Assembly (NCBI GenBank): GCA_903921205.1
Contig: CAIXPF010000141.1
Coordinates: 1-49,199 of the forward strand
DNA: 49,199 bases
Reading direction: 5' to 3'
Source of the DNA: an uncultured Acidimicrobiia bacterium
GTDB lineage: Bacteria; Actinomycetota; Acidimicrobiia; Acidimicrobiales; CAIXPF01
Part shown: piece after piece, positions 1 to 7,557 of the stretch
Layout of the letters: every line of letters begins with the position of its first letter
Numbering within the stretch: the stretch's first letter is position 1
Made by a program: the position numbers and the translations under genes
The notes under the pieces: generated by a model
Seen by the model: the letters and a program-made list of their open reading frames with translations, nothing else
What the model was told of the DNA's origin: nothing
Databases searched by the model: none

Positions 1-57
1 CCGGATGACCGGATGACCGGCGTAGCCGCCCTGCCGACCGGTGCTCGGTGGGGCGGC

Positions 58-63
58 TACGGT
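58..63 (+). promoter_or_regulatory. -10 hexamer TACGGT, leaderless geometry
   Basis: TACGGT lies 7 nt before the ATG at 71, so transcription would start at or next to the start codon. No Shine-Dalgarno sequence is visible. No clear -35 was seen. Confidence 0.5.
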
Positions 64-70
64 GCTCGCC

Positions 71-829
71 ATGTCCGATCTGACCGCGGCCGAAACGGTT
101 CGGCAAGCCGCCCTGCCCATTCTCGAGTTCTCCCGGGGCTGGATGATGAGCCCCGCGACGGCGGCACGGGCCGAGGAGCTGGGCCTGCTGCCGGGCCGGG
201 GTTTCTGGGTGTGCGGCCGCAACGGCGTGCTCGGCGACGTCGACGCCGACGTGGTGTGCGCCGCCATCGGCTTCATGCACCCCGATGCCGTGCGTCGCTT
301 CTGGGAACACCGACCCACCGATGTCACGCCCCGGCAGCTGGCCGAGGAGTACGCCGCGTGTGCCTTCCGTTGGGCCGGCCCGGCCCTCGCCTCGATCGCC
401 GAGGCCGATCTGCGCCGCCTCGACCAGCTCGGCCGCACCGTCGCGAACGCCGCCCTGCCGCAACTCGGTGCACTCTTCGCCGGTTGGCGGGCCTTCCCCC
501 GGCCCGAGGACCCGGCCGAGGCGGTGGCCCTCACCCTGCAGGTGCTGCGCGAGCTGCGCGGCGGCGCCCATCTCGCCGCCGTCATCGGGTCGGGCCTCGC
601 CCCCTGGGCTGCGGCATACGTCGCGCCCCCGCCTCGCGGCGGCACGGCCTGGGTCGTCGACCTCGGATGGCCCGAACCCGAGGGCGACCCCGCGCTGCTC
701 GGCCTGCGTCGCGACCAGGTCGAGGCCCAGACATCGCTGCTGTGCGTCGACGCGTTCGCCGCTCTCGCCCCCGCCGAACGCGCCGAGTTCCTCGAGCTGC
801 TCGTCGCGGCACGCACCGCGATCGGCTGA
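71..829 (+). CDS. SCO6745/SalK-family protein
   Basis: This 252-residue protein has the alanine/leucine-rich helical character of the actinobacterial SCO6745 (SalK-like) family. The opening with a GRGFWVCGRNGVLG stretch near residues 43-56, followed by a conserved FMHPDAV segment, fits that family. Members often sit in catabolic or secondary-metabolic clusters and their biochemical role is not established. The ATG at 71 is chosen because a TACGGT hexamer lies 7 nt upstream and the homologous region begins here; an earlier in-frame ATG at 41 would precede that promoter. A VOC-fold gene follows 22 bp downstream, so the two are probably cotranscribed. A second family member lies at 15645-16424. 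Confidence 0.75.
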   Translation: MSDLTAAETVRQAALPILEFSRGWMMSPATAARAEELGLLPGRGFWVCGRNGVLGDVDADVVCAAIGFMHPDAVRRFWEHRPTDVTPRQLAEEYAACAFRWAGPALASIAEADLRRLDQLGRTVANAALPQLGALFAGWRAFPRPEDPAEAVALTLQVLRELRGGAHLAAVIGSGLAPWAAAYVAPPPRGGTAWVVDLGWPEPEGDPALLGLRRDQVEAQTSLLCVDAFAALAPAERAEFLELLVAARTAIG

Positions 830-851
830 ACGGCCCGGATCGACGACGATC

Positions 852-1250
852 GTGCTCGGACACCTCGGCCTCAACGTCACCGACCTCTCCGTCGCTCGGG
901 CGTACTACGGCGAGCTGCTCCCGTTGCTGGGCTACGAGTTGCTGCTCGACCACGACGACGAGATCGGCTACCGCCCCGCCGGCGGACGCCGCGGCACCTA
1001 CCTGTTCTTCTACCCTGCGGTCGACCCCGTGCCGTGCCACCGCGATCGGACCGGTCTGCAGCACCTGGCGTTCAGCGTGGCCGGCCGCAGCGAGGTGCGG
1101 GCCGCGCACGAACGGGCGATGGCGCTCGGGTCGAGCGTGCTGCACGAGCCGCAGACCTTCCCCCAGTACCCACCGCCGTACTACGCGGCATTCTGGCTCG
1201 ACCCGTTCGGGTTCATGCTCGAAGCGGTCTGCCACCACGACCGGGACTGA
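852..1250 (+). CDS. VOC-family (glyoxalase-like) protein
   Basis: This 132-residue single-domain protein opens with GHLGLNVTDL, the first beta-alpha-beta-beta-beta module of the vicinal oxygen chelate fold. Candidate metal ligands are His4, His71 (GLQHLAFSV) and Glu124 (near PFGFMLEAV), the usual H-H-E pattern of glyoxalase, dioxygenase or isomerase members. The exact reaction cannot be assigned. The GTG at 852 is preferred because the fold begins immediately after it. There is no convincing ribosome-binding site, which fits translation from a shared message with the SCO6745-family gene 22 bp upstream. Confidence 0.8.
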   Translation: MLGHLGLNVTDLSVARAYYGELLPLLGYELLLDHDDEIGYRPAGGRRGTYLFFYPAVDPVPCHRDRTGLQHLAFSVAGRSEVRAAHERAMALGSSVLHEPQTFPQYPPPYYAAFWLDPFGFMLEAVCHHDRD

Positions 1251-1279
1251 CGATATCCCGGCCCGCACGTACCGTCGTC

Positions 1280-1378
1280 GTGTCCTGGGCCGAATCGATG
1301 GTGCCACGGCTCGCTGAACGGGCCGCCGAGGCCGAGCAGCTACGCCACGTGCCACCACAGACCAACGACCTGCTGTGA
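1280..1378 (+). pseudogene. N-terminal fragment resembling an acyl-CoA dehydrogenase/flavin monooxygenase
   Basis: A short open frame starting at a GTG encodes about 32 residues including MVPRLAERAAEAEQLRHVPP, then stops at 1376-1378. The arrangement of an ERAAEAE helix followed by a PP turn and an acidic-Leu helix start resembles the first helices of HsaA/acyl-CoA-dehydrogenase-like flavoproteins. The remaining roughly 350 residues are absent: the sequence runs straight into a hairpin and a convergent gene. The best reading is a deletion remnant. A tiny unrelated peptide or chance similarity is possible. The identification rests on pattern memory, not alignment. Confidence 0.4.
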
Positions 1379-1388
1379 CGTCGGACGG

Positions 1389-1416
1389 ACCGGCTGCGCC
1401 CGCCGGCGCAGCCGGT
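1389..1416. terminator. Bidirectional hairpin terminator
   Basis: A perfect 12-bp stem (ACCGGCTGCGCC and its complement) closes a 4-nt loop at 1401-1404, between the rightward 71-1378 genes and the convergent SRPBCC gene. There is no T-tract, as is usual in very GC-rich actinobacteria. Confidence 0.6.
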
Positions 1417-1429
1417 GTCACGGTTGCAC

Positions 1430-1918
1430 TCAGGCCGGGGTCTCGGCAGCACGCTTGAGGCCGGCGAGGGTGGCTGCGATGCTCTCCTTGGCGTTGGCCA
1501 CCCGTTGGGCAACCTCGGCCTCACCGTTCTCGATCATGATCGGCGAGAGGTTGCGCAGCGCCCACTGCTCGGTCAGCAGCGTGCCGTCGCCGTCGGGCTC
1601 GAGCTGGTAGCGCCAGAACACGAAGTTCAACGCCACCCCGCCGGTCACGAAGGCGAACGCCCGGCACTCGTCACGTTCGACGATCTCGACGAGACCCTTC
1701 CATTCCTGATCGCCACGACGGTTCACCCCGACGAACTGGTCTCCCACCTCGCCGGTACCGGCCACCCCGTCGATCTTGCGCCAGTACCCGCCGGTATTCT
1801 CCGAGCTCCACTCGCCGTAGCGCTCCATGGCGGTCACCAGGTCCCACACCCGCTGCGGCGGGGCGGCGATGCGGATGGACTCCGAGTGGCTGAACAGGGG
1901 GGCGTTGTCGTCGCTCAT
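1430..1918 (-). CDS. SRPBCC-family (polyketide cyclase/START-like) protein
   Basis: This 162-residue protein has the SRPBCC layout: an N-terminal strand ESIRIAAPPQRVWDLVT, then helix-grip features (GDQFVGVN, a central WKGLVEIVE strand, FWRYQLEP) and a long C-terminal helix. The fold makes a deep hydrophobic pocket and binds or transforms lipophilic ligands; no catalytic residue can be named. It is the last gene of a minus-strand series after SnoaL and MFS genes and may be cotranscribed with them. A weaker CAGACT hexamer 7 nt upstream of the ATG (1926-1931) could also give a leaderless message of its own. Confidence 0.8.
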   Translation of the reverse strand: MSDDNAPLFSHSESIRIAAPPQRVWDLVTAMERYGEWSSENTGGYWRKIDGVAGTGEVGDQFVGVNRRGDQEWKGLVEIVERDECRAFAFVTGGVALNFVFWRYQLEPDGDGTLLTEQWALRNLSPIMIENGEAEVAQRVANAKESIAATLAGLKRAAETPA

Positions 1919-1957
1919 GGCGGGCAGTCTGGCAGACCGACGCCTACGATCCGGCGG

Positions 1958-2356
1958 TCAGGGACGCAGGGTGGCGTCGAGCTGCAGGGCCTTGGCCTTG
2001 GCGTAGGTGAGCTTGTGGACCAGCTTGTCGCCCTGCCAGTGCAGCAGGTCGAGCCCGCGCCATGCGGTCGGCTCGCCCCGGGCCTCGAGCGTGCAGACCC
2101 AGCTCGCCATCACCTTGCCGGTGTCGGCGTCGATGAACAGGTCCTCCTCGAGGAACTTCATCTCTCCGAAGCGCCCGCTGAACTGGGGGGCGAAGGCCGC
2201 CCGGACTGCGTCGTACCCGCGGGCCTCGCTCCCGTCGAACTGGTCGTAGACCCCGTCGGGGGCGAAGAAGGCCATCATCGCGTCGAGATCGCAACGGTTG
2301 AAGGCGTCGAGGAACTCGATGGTGAGGCGGTGGAGCCGATCACGTTCGGAGGTCAT
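1958..2356 (-). CDS. SnoaL-like/NTF2-fold protein
   Basis: The 132 residues fit the alpha+beta cone of the SnoaL/NTF2 superfamily: an N-terminal helix (FLDAFNRCDLDAMMAFFAPD), a beta strand GVYDQFDGSEARGYDAVRAA, and a C-terminal beta sheet ending in TWRGLDLLHW-like strands. Such proteins act as cyclases, isomerases or hydrolases on hydrophobic substrates. The ATG at 2356 is supported by a TAGCGT hexamer exactly 7 nt upstream. The gene lies 26 bp after the MFS stop and 39 bp before the SRPBCC start, which suggests either an operon or an internal promoter within it. Confidence 0.78.
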   Translation of the reverse strand: MTSERDRLHRLTIEFLDAFNRCDLDAMMAFFAPDGVYDQFDGSEARGYDAVRAAFAPQFSGRFGEMKFLEEDLFIDADTGKVMASWVCTLEARGEPTAWRGLDLLHWQGDKLVHKLTYAKAKALQLDATLRP

Positions 2357-2363
2357 TGCCGAC

Positions 2364-2369
2364 ACGCTA
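2364..2369 (-). promoter_or_regulatory. -10 hexamer TAGCGT, leaderless geometry
   Basis: On the minus strand TAGCGT precedes the ATG at 2356 by 7 nt, inside the 26-bp gap after the MFS gene. Confidence 0.5.
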
Positions 2370-2382
2370 GCGAGCGTTGCCG

Positions 2383-3831
2383 TCAGCTCGTCGGGTGCAG
2401 AACGCAGTACGGCACCATCGCCGTGGGAGCCGCTCCCTGAGCATCCTCGGCACCGGCGCGTTCGCCACCGGCCATGGCCGCCCCGACCCCCGACACCGAC
2501 GCCAGAGCCAGCACCGAGGCCATACCGGCAGCTGCGCCGAGCCCCGGCGCACCGGCCGTACGAGCCGGCAGAGGCGGAGCGGGCTTGTCGCTGACGAACA
2601 GGTTGATCGCTGCGGCGAACAGGCCGAGACCAACGGCGAGCCACCACACGACGTCGTAGGAGCCGGTGGCGTCGGCCAGCCTGCCGCCGTACCACACCCC
2701 GATGAACGCACCGATCTGGTGGGACAGGAACACCACCCCGAACAACGATCCGGCATTGGCCACACCGAACTGTCCGACGACGATGCCCGAGGTCAACGGC
2801 ACCGTCGACAGCCACAACAGGCCCATCACCGCAGCGAACGCCATCGCCACCCCGGGAGTGTGCGGCAGCAGCAACAGCCCGACGATCACCACCGCCCGGA
2901 GGCCGTAGATGACCGACAGCAGCACGTTCTTGCGGAACCGGTTCGCCAGGATCCCGGCGCTGAACGCCCCGATCACGTTGAACAGGCCGATCAGTGCGAT
3001 GGCCCGCGCCCCGACCGCCTTCGTCATGCCGACGTCGCCGAGGTAGGACGGCAGGTGGGTGCCGATGAAGGTGACATGGAAGCCGCACACGAAGAACCCG
3101 AGACACAGCAGGAGGTAGCTGGGGTGGCGCAGGGCCCGACGGATGGCAACCCGGAACGGTTCGGCCGCACCGACCGCAGCGGAGGCCGTACCTGACGGTA
3201 CGGCGCCGCCGTCGAGCTTGGCCGCTCGGGGCTCGCGCAGCACGACGGACAGCGCCACCACCAGCAGCGCAATGGAGCCGAGCGCAGCCATCGCGGCACG
3301 CCAGCCGATACGGACGTCGAGCCACCCGGCGGTGGGCACCAGGAAGAACTGCCCGAGCGATCCGGCCGCAGTGACGATGCCGATGGCCCAGGTACGCCGT
3401 TCCGGTGGCGCCAGCCGGCCGACCGCCGCCAGCACGACCGAGAACGAGGCGGCGGCCATGGCCATACCGACCAGTAGGCCGCCGCTGAGGTAGAACGCGG
3501 TCGTGGACGTCGAGCGGCTCATGCCGAAGACCCCCACCGCGTACAGGCCGCCACCGACCGCCAACACCTTGGGCGCTCCGTAGCGGTCCGCCACCCCACC
3601 GGCGATGGGCTGACCGAGGCCCCACACCAGGTTCTGGATGGCGATGGCCAGGGCGAAGCCGGCCCGGTTGGTCCCGAGCGCCTCGGCGACCGGCAGCAGG
3701 AACAACCCGAAGGTCGACCGGATGCCCAACGTGATCGACGTGATCGCCCCGGCAGCCACCAGCACCCACAGCAGGGACTTCGCCGGCTTGGCCGGCTCGG
3801 CCGGCGCCGAGACCGCAGCGGTGTCAGACAT
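2383..3831 (-). CDS. MFS transporter, 12-helix type, with C-terminal tail
   Basis: A 482-residue integral membrane protein of the major facilitator superfamily. Visible features are the helix 2-3 loop motif GGVADRYGAPKVL, about 12 hydrophobic segments, and the RFRKN loop mid-protein. The overall pattern resembles oxalate/monocarboxylate-type carriers, so an organic acid substrate is plausible but unproven. After the last core helix a roughly 70-residue tail rich in Ala, Gly and Pro follows, unusual for the family, with one extra weakly hydrophobic stretch. The ATG at 3831 is preferred to upstream starts because a purine-rich GGGGGAAGGG precedes it and the hydrophobic core starts soon after. 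SnoaL and SRPBCC genes follow on the same strand. Confidence 0.82.
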   Translation of the reverse strand: MSDTAAVSAPAEPAKPAKSLLWVLVAAGAITSITLGIRSTFGLFLLPVAEALGTNRAGFALAIAIQNLVWGLGQPIAGGVADRYGAPKVLAVGGGLYAVGVFGMSRSTSTTAFYLSGGLLVGMAMAAASFSVVLAAVGRLAPPERRTWAIGIVTAAGSLGQFFLVPTAGWLDVRIGWRAAMAALGSIALLVVALSVVLREPRAAKLDGGAVPSGTASAAVGAAEPFRVAIRRALRHPSYLLLCLGFFVCGFHVTFIGTHLPSYLGDVGMTKAVGARAIALIGLFNVIGAFSAGILANRFRKNVLLSVIYGLRAVVIVGLLLLPHTPGVAMAFAAVMGLLWLSTVPLTSGIVVGQFGVANAGSLFGVVFLSHQIGAFIGVWYGGRLADATGSYDVVWWLAVGLGLFAAAINLFVSDKPAPPLPARTAGAPGLGAAAGMASVLALASVSGVGAAMAGGERAGAEDAQGAAPTAMVPYCVLHPTS

Positions 3832-3989
3832 GTGTGGAGCCCTTCCCCCGAGGCCGGCCCGGCCCCGAACAGCGGCCGAGGTTAGCTCGCACCGGTGAGT
3901 CCGTCTAAAGGACCGACCAGACGCCGGACGGGCGGGCCCAGGGGCACTTCCTCGACCCGGCGTGACCACCTGCCGGCACACGATGGACA

Positions 3990-4012
3990 CCCGGTGAGCA
4001 TCCGTCACCGGG
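3990..4012. promoter_or_regulatory. Palindromic candidate operator CCCGGTGA-N7-TCACCGGG
   Basis: Perfect 8-bp inverted arms are separated by 7 bp, about 38-60 bp upstream of the start codon of the crotonase gene at 4050, in the divergent region shared with the MFS gene. Size and position fit a TetR- or GntR-type operator. No regulator gene is nearby. Confidence 0.4.
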
Positions 4013-4037
4013 GCCAGGGCAACCGGCGGGCACCGCC

Positions 4038-4043
4038 TACGCT
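4038..4043 (+). promoter_or_regulatory. -10 hexamer TACGCT, leaderless geometry
   Basis: TACGCT lies 6 nt before the ATG at 4050. Confidence 0.5.
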
Positions 4044-4049
4044 GCCGCC

Positions 4050-4829
4050 ATGTCGACCTACCAGACGCTCGAGCTCGTCCGCGATGCAGGCCGCCCCGAA
4101 GTCCTGCGGCTGTGGCTCAACCGACCCCATCGCCGCAATGCCGTGAACGACCGCATGATGAAGGAGGTCGGTGACGTCTTCCTCGCGCTGCAGGAGGACT
4201 TCACCACGCGGGTGGTGGTGCTCGGGGGCCGTGGGGCGTCGTTCTGCTCAGGGGCCGACCGCAAGGGCGACGACCAGCCGCTCGACCCCGCCGGCACCGA
4301 GCGGGAGCAGCGGTTCCGCAACCATCTCGGCCGCCGGGCGGCACGGGCGATCGAGGAGTGCGAGGTTCCCGTGATCGGCGCCATCCAGGGCCATGCGGCC
4401 GGCGGTGGCTGTGTCTGGGCGGTGTCGTGCGACTTCCGGGTCTGCGCCGAGGATGCGATTTTCTGGTACCCCGAGATCGAACTCGGCGTTCCGCTCACCT
4501 GGGCGGCGACGCCGCGCCTGTTCCAGGAGATCGGCATGGCCCGTGCCCGCCAGATGGTGATGCTGTGTGAGCGCATCGACGGTCGACGGGCCGCTGAATG
4601 GGGCCTGGTGCACGAAGCCGTGCCCGCCGCCGAGCTCGACGAGGCCACCGAACGGTGGGTCCAGCGGGTTCTCGCCATGCCGGACACCGCCCTGCACATG
4701 GCCAAGACCCAGTTCCGCGGCTACGGCCGGGCGTTCGCCCAGGGCGACGTGAGCGAGGCCGACGGCGATCAGATCGAGCTGGCCCGACGGCTGCCGGGCA
4801 CGCGCGCACGGTTCGAGGCCGGGTTCTGA
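4050..4829 (+). CDS. Enoyl-CoA hydratase/isomerase (crotonase) family protein
   Basis: This 259-residue crotonase has the oxyanion-hole strands ASFCSGAD (residues 63-70) and IQGHAAGGGC (112-121). At the position of the first catalytic Glu of enoyl-CoA hydratase (rat Glu144, usually GGCE) it has Val122. The second (rat Glu164) is kept as Glu142 in YPEIELG. With one acid it is more likely an isomerase, hydrolase or other crotonase-fold enzyme than a classical hydratase; the substrate is presumably an acyl-CoA. The start fits a TACGCT promoter 6 nt upstream. Its last 61 bp overlap the convergent phosphatase gene. Confidence 0.85.
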   Translation: MSTYQTLELVRDAGRPEVLRLWLNRPHRRNAVNDRMMKEVGDVFLALQEDFTTRVVVLGGRGASFCSGADRKGDDQPLDPAGTEREQRFRNHLGRRAARAIEECEVPVIGAIQGHAAGGGCVWAVSCDFRVCAEDAIFWYPEIELGVPLTWAATPRLFQEIGMARARQMVMLCERIDGRRAAEWGLVHEAVPAAELDEATERWVQRVLAMPDTALHMAKTQFRGYGRAFAQGDVSEADGDQIELARRLPGTRARFEAGF

Positions 4830-5317
4830 CCGATCCGGGCCCGTGGCGCGCTCAGCGTGCGGTAGGTCCCGGCGTAGCCCCCGGGCACCGGCTCGATCGT
4901 CCACACCGAGCCCTTGGCGCAGGTACCGAGAGAGTGTGAGCGTGACACCAGGTTCAACCCGGCGAGCAGGCCCGGGATCACCTCGCCGTGCGTGCAGATC
5001 ATCTGGGCGGTCGCATCAGCGCCCGCAACGTCTCGCTCGAGCAGCGCTCGGGCCAGGGCCAGCGTTTCGTCGGGACGGCCGACCTCGAGCGCCGCAACGG
5101 TGCGCAACTCGACGCCGTGGCGGGCGGCGACCCCGAGGACGGTGGCCACGCAACGGATCGTGGGGCTGCTGAGAACGACGTCCACCGGCTGATCGACGGA
5201 CGTGGTGAGCACCTCCGCCTGCGCCAAGCCCTTCTTGGTCAGCGGACGGGCGAGATCTCGCCCACGCCAGCGGTTCTTGGCCACAGCCACCCCGTGTCGA
5301 ACGATGTACAACGTCAT
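4769..5317 (-). CDS. Histidine phosphatase family protein (SixA-like)
   Basis: This 182-residue protein begins MTLYIVRHG, the phosphohistidine motif with nucleophile His8 and Arg7. A second arginine sits in SSPTIRC (Arg55) and the second catalytic histidine in ICTHGE (His110). The short length and the RPLTKKGLAQAE helix resemble SixA and the C-terminal phosphatase domain of mycobacterial MutT1-type proteins. Partners or substrates are unknown. The ATG at 5317 begins the conserved core exactly; upstream in-frame codons lack similarity. The final 20 or so residues are non-conserved and are encoded opposite the crotonase 3' end, suggesting drift of the stop codon into its neighbour. Confidence 0.82.
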   Translation of the reverse strand: MTLYIVRHGVAVAKNRWRGRDLARPLTKKGLAQAEVLTTSVDQPVDVVLSSPTIRCVATVLGVAARHGVELRTVAALEVGRPDETLALARALLERDVAGADATAQMICTHGEVIPGLLAGLNLVSRSHSLGTCAKGSVWTIEPVPGGYAGTYRTLSAPRARIGQNPASNRARVPGSRRASSI

Positions 5318-5517
5318 CTGCGGCTGCCTCGTCCCGTGCCGTCCCCGAGCGCGGTGGAGGCTAGCCAGCGAGCACCGATCCCCCGAAAGCCGGCCCGGCC
5401 CGAAGGTCGTTCGGAACGAACTGCCCCGGTCTGCACCGATGACGCGGTTGACGGCCACCGCTGGACAGCGGGCGGATCACGAGCATGGGTCGTCGTCGGG
5501 TCTGCAACAATGCGCGG

Positions 5518-6459
5518 GTGACCGATGTCGACGTGCAAGCTCTGTTGGACCCCGCTGCGGTGGAGGCCCTCGCCAAGTTCCCGATCGATCTGGGCAGCCT
5601 GTCGGACGAGACGTTGCCGTCCATCCGGGCCGCCATGGCCTCGGTCCCCAAGCCGGAGTTGTCCGATGCGGTTACCCGCACCGACCACGAGGTTCCCCGC
5701 AGCGGTGGCGTCAAGGTCCGGGTGCATCGCCCGAAGGACGCGACCGGCGAACTGCCCTGCGTGTACTGGATGCACGGCGGCGGTCTGGTGCTCGGCAGCT
5801 ACGAGGGCGACGATCTCCGCTTCGACCGCTGGTGCCAGCGTCTCAACTGCGTCGGGGTGTCCGTCGAGTACCGCCTCGCGCCGGAGACCCCGTACCCGGG
5901 CCCGCTCGACGACTGCTACGCCGGGCTGCGCTGGGTCCACGACAACGCAGCGACGCTCGGGATCGATCGCTCCCGGATCGGGATCGGTGGTGCCAGTGCC
6001 GGCGCCTGTCTCGCCGCCGGCCTGGCGCTGCTGGCCCGCGACCGCGGCGAGTTGCCGGTGTCGTTCCAGTTGCTGATCTACCCGATGCTCGACGACCGCC
6101 AGATCACCCCGTCGAGCCAGTGGCTCGATCCGATCTGGCCGCCGGCAGCCAACACGTACGGATGGACTGCGTACCTCGGCGCGGCCAAGGGTGGTCCGGA
6201 CGTGCCGATCTACGCCGCGCCGGCCCGCGCCACCGACCTGCGCGGCCTGCCGGCCACGATCATCTCGGTCGGATCCATCGACGGCTTCTCCGACGAGGAC
6301 ATCGACTACGCCGTGCGCTTGCGCCATGCCGGCGTGCCGGTCGAGCTGCACGTCTACCCGGGCGCGCCCCACGGGTTCGACTCGTTGTTGCCGGGCCTGC
6401 CCATCTCCAAGCGGGCGGCGCGGGACCTCGAGGACTGGCTGGCTGCCCGCCTCGGCTGA
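5518..6459 (+). CDS. Alpha/beta hydrolase (hormone-sensitive-lipase family)
   Basis: This 313-residue esterase of the HSL family has the oxyanion motif HGGG (residues 86-89), nucleophile Ser160 in GGASAG, and the expected acid and base at Asp255 and His285 (PHGFD). Members hydrolyse carboxylic esters, often of hydrophobic molecules. No signal peptide is evident, so it is probably cytoplasmic. The GTG at 5518 is preferred because an AACAAT hexamer ends 6 nt upstream and the preceding codons do not resemble the family. A strong hairpin spans the stop codon and separates it from a convergent F420-type oxidoreductase. Confidence 0.85.
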   Translation: MTDVDVQALLDPAAVEALAKFPIDLGSLSDETLPSIRAAMASVPKPELSDAVTRTDHEVPRSGGVKVRVHRPKDATGELPCVYWMHGGGLVLGSYEGDDLRFDRWCQRLNCVGVSVEYRLAPETPYPGPLDDCYAGLRWVHDNAATLGIDRSRIGIGGASAGACLAAGLALLARDRGELPVSFQLLIYPMLDDRQITPSSQWLDPIWPPAANTYGWTAYLGAAKGGPDVPIYAAPARATDLRGLPATIISVGSIDGFSDEDIDYAVRLRHAGVPVELHVYPGAPHGFDSLLPGLPISKRAARDLEDWLAARLG

Positions 6460-6468
6460 GGCGGGCAG
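6443..6468. terminator. Hairpin terminator across the stop codon
   Basis: A perfect 11-bp stem (CTGCCCGCCTC and its complement) with loop GGCT contains the hydrolase stop codon at 6457-6459. It sits between two convergent genes only 19 bp apart and probably serves both. Confidence 0.55.
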
Positions 6469-6478
6469 GCCGGCCCGA

Positions 6479-7384
6479 TCAGCGGAAGGCGCCGAGCAGC
6501 GAGACCAGCAGCTCGTTGGTCCGGGCCCGCTCGTCACGGGATCCGAACGGGGAGGCGGCGAAGGTGGTGACCCCGGCGTCGTTCAGCGCGGCGATGCGCT
6601 CGGTGACCTCGCCCTCGCCACCGACGATGGCGATGTCACCGGGACCGCCGTAGCCCTCGTGGTCGAGCATGGCCCGGTAGCTGGGCAGCGTGCCGTACAT
6701 GGCGAAGCTCTTGGCCGCCCGCTCCCGGGCCGCCGCCGGGTCGTCGGTGACACAGATCGGGAAGCCCGACACCACCTCGGGCGCCGGCCGGCCCGCCGCC
6801 TCGGCCGCTGCGGCCAGGGTCGGGGCGGTCATGGTCCGGATGGTGTTCGGACCGGTCATCCAGGTGATGGTGCCGTCGCAGAGCCGCCCGGTCACCTTGA
6901 GCAGTTGCGGGCCGAGGGCCGCCACCATGACCTTGGGGGCCGGCGCTCCGGGCACGGCGATCTCCGCCCGGCAGGTGAGGGTCTCGCCCTTGACGCTGGC
7001 CTTCTGGGTGGCGAGCAGCGGCATGAGGATCTCGAGGTACTCGCGCACGTGACGCACCGGCTTGTCGAAGGACATGCCCCACTGGCCCTCGATCACCACC
7101 TGGTGGGACGGACCGATACCGAGCACCAGACGGTCGCCGATGGCCTGCTGCACCGTCAGGGCCTGCTGCGCCAGCATCTGCGGGTGCCGGGGGTAGGTGG
7201 GGATGACCGCCGTACCGATGCGCATGGGGGCGCTCTCCTGGCCCACCGCAGCGATGATCGTCAGCGTGTCGGGGCCGAACGCCTGGGGAATCCAGTAGCT
7301 GGCGAAACCGTCGGCGGCCGCCTGGCGCATCTGTACCCGCGCCGTGTCGAGGTCGGGAACGAAACCGAAAAGTCCAATCTCCAT
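6479..7384 (-). CDS. LLM-class F420-dependent oxidoreductase
   Basis: This 301-residue TIM-barrel protein of the luciferase-like monooxygenase superfamily begins MEIGLFGFVPDLDTAR. It has the internal segments ASYWIPQAFGPD and GDRLVLGIGPSHQ typical of the actinobacterial F420-type subfamily (resembling the MSMEG_4879 group). Such enzymes use reduced F420 to reduce or oxygenate organic substrates; this substrate is unknown. The start is strongly supported by TAGGGT 6 nt upstream, implying a leaderless message. It is divergent from the mini-ORF and CoA-transferase at 7571-10092, sharing a region with a CCATAC-N6-GTATGG palindrome. Confidence 0.83.
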   Translation of the reverse strand: MEIGLFGFVPDLDTARVQMRQAAADGFASYWIPQAFGPDTLTIIAAVGQESAPMRIGTAVIPTYPRHPQMLAQQALTVQQAIGDRLVLGIGPSHQVVIEGQWGMSFDKPVRHVREYLEILMPLLATQKASVKGETLTCRAEIAVPGAPAPKVMVAALGPQLLKVTGRLCDGTITWMTGPNTIRTMTAPTLAAAAEAAGRPAPEVVSGFPICVTDDPAAARERAAKSFAMYGTLPSYRAMLDHEGYGGPGDIAIVGGEGEVTERIAALNDAGVTTFAASPFGSRDERARTNELLVSLLGAFR

Positions 7385-7390
7385 GGACGC

Positions 7391-7396
7391 ACCCTA
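7391..7396 (-). promoter_or_regulatory. -10 hexamer TAGGGT, leaderless geometry
   Basis: On the minus strand TAGGGT lies 6 nt before the ATG at 7384. Confidence 0.55.
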
Positions 7397-7433
7397 GTGG
7401 CCGCGATCCTCCGGCCGACCGGTCCACGCCGCA

Positions 7434-7451
7434 CCATACCATGTCGTATGG
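7434..7451. promoter_or_regulatory. Palindromic candidate operator CCATAC-N6-GTATGG
   Basis: Perfect 6-bp arms are spaced by 6 bp in an AT-richer patch of the divergent region, about 50 bp upstream of the F420-type oxidoreductase start and 120 bp upstream of the mini-ORF. A degenerate version, CCATAC-N6-GCATGC, occurs near 10117, before the SDR gene. Confidence 0.4.
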
Positions 7452-7557
7452 CTGCCCGGAGGCGCGGGACATGGCTGCCGGGAGGCCCGACGCACGGTCG
7501 CGCCCGCCGGAATGGGCCGGCGGCCCGTCACGGTGGAGGCGGCCGGAGGCGGACCGG

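Noticed and set aside
1-70. Start of the first gene at 41 and the CCGGATGA direct repeat at 4-18 as a feature
   Set aside because: The in-frame ATG at 41 would precede the well-placed TACGGT promoter at 58-63, and the two-copy repeat is too short to interpret.
5409-5421. GTTCGGAACGAAC as a LexA/SOS box
   Set aside because: The half-sites are in the wrong order: actinobacterial LexA sites read GAAC-N4-GTTC. The upstream gene is not a damage-response gene.
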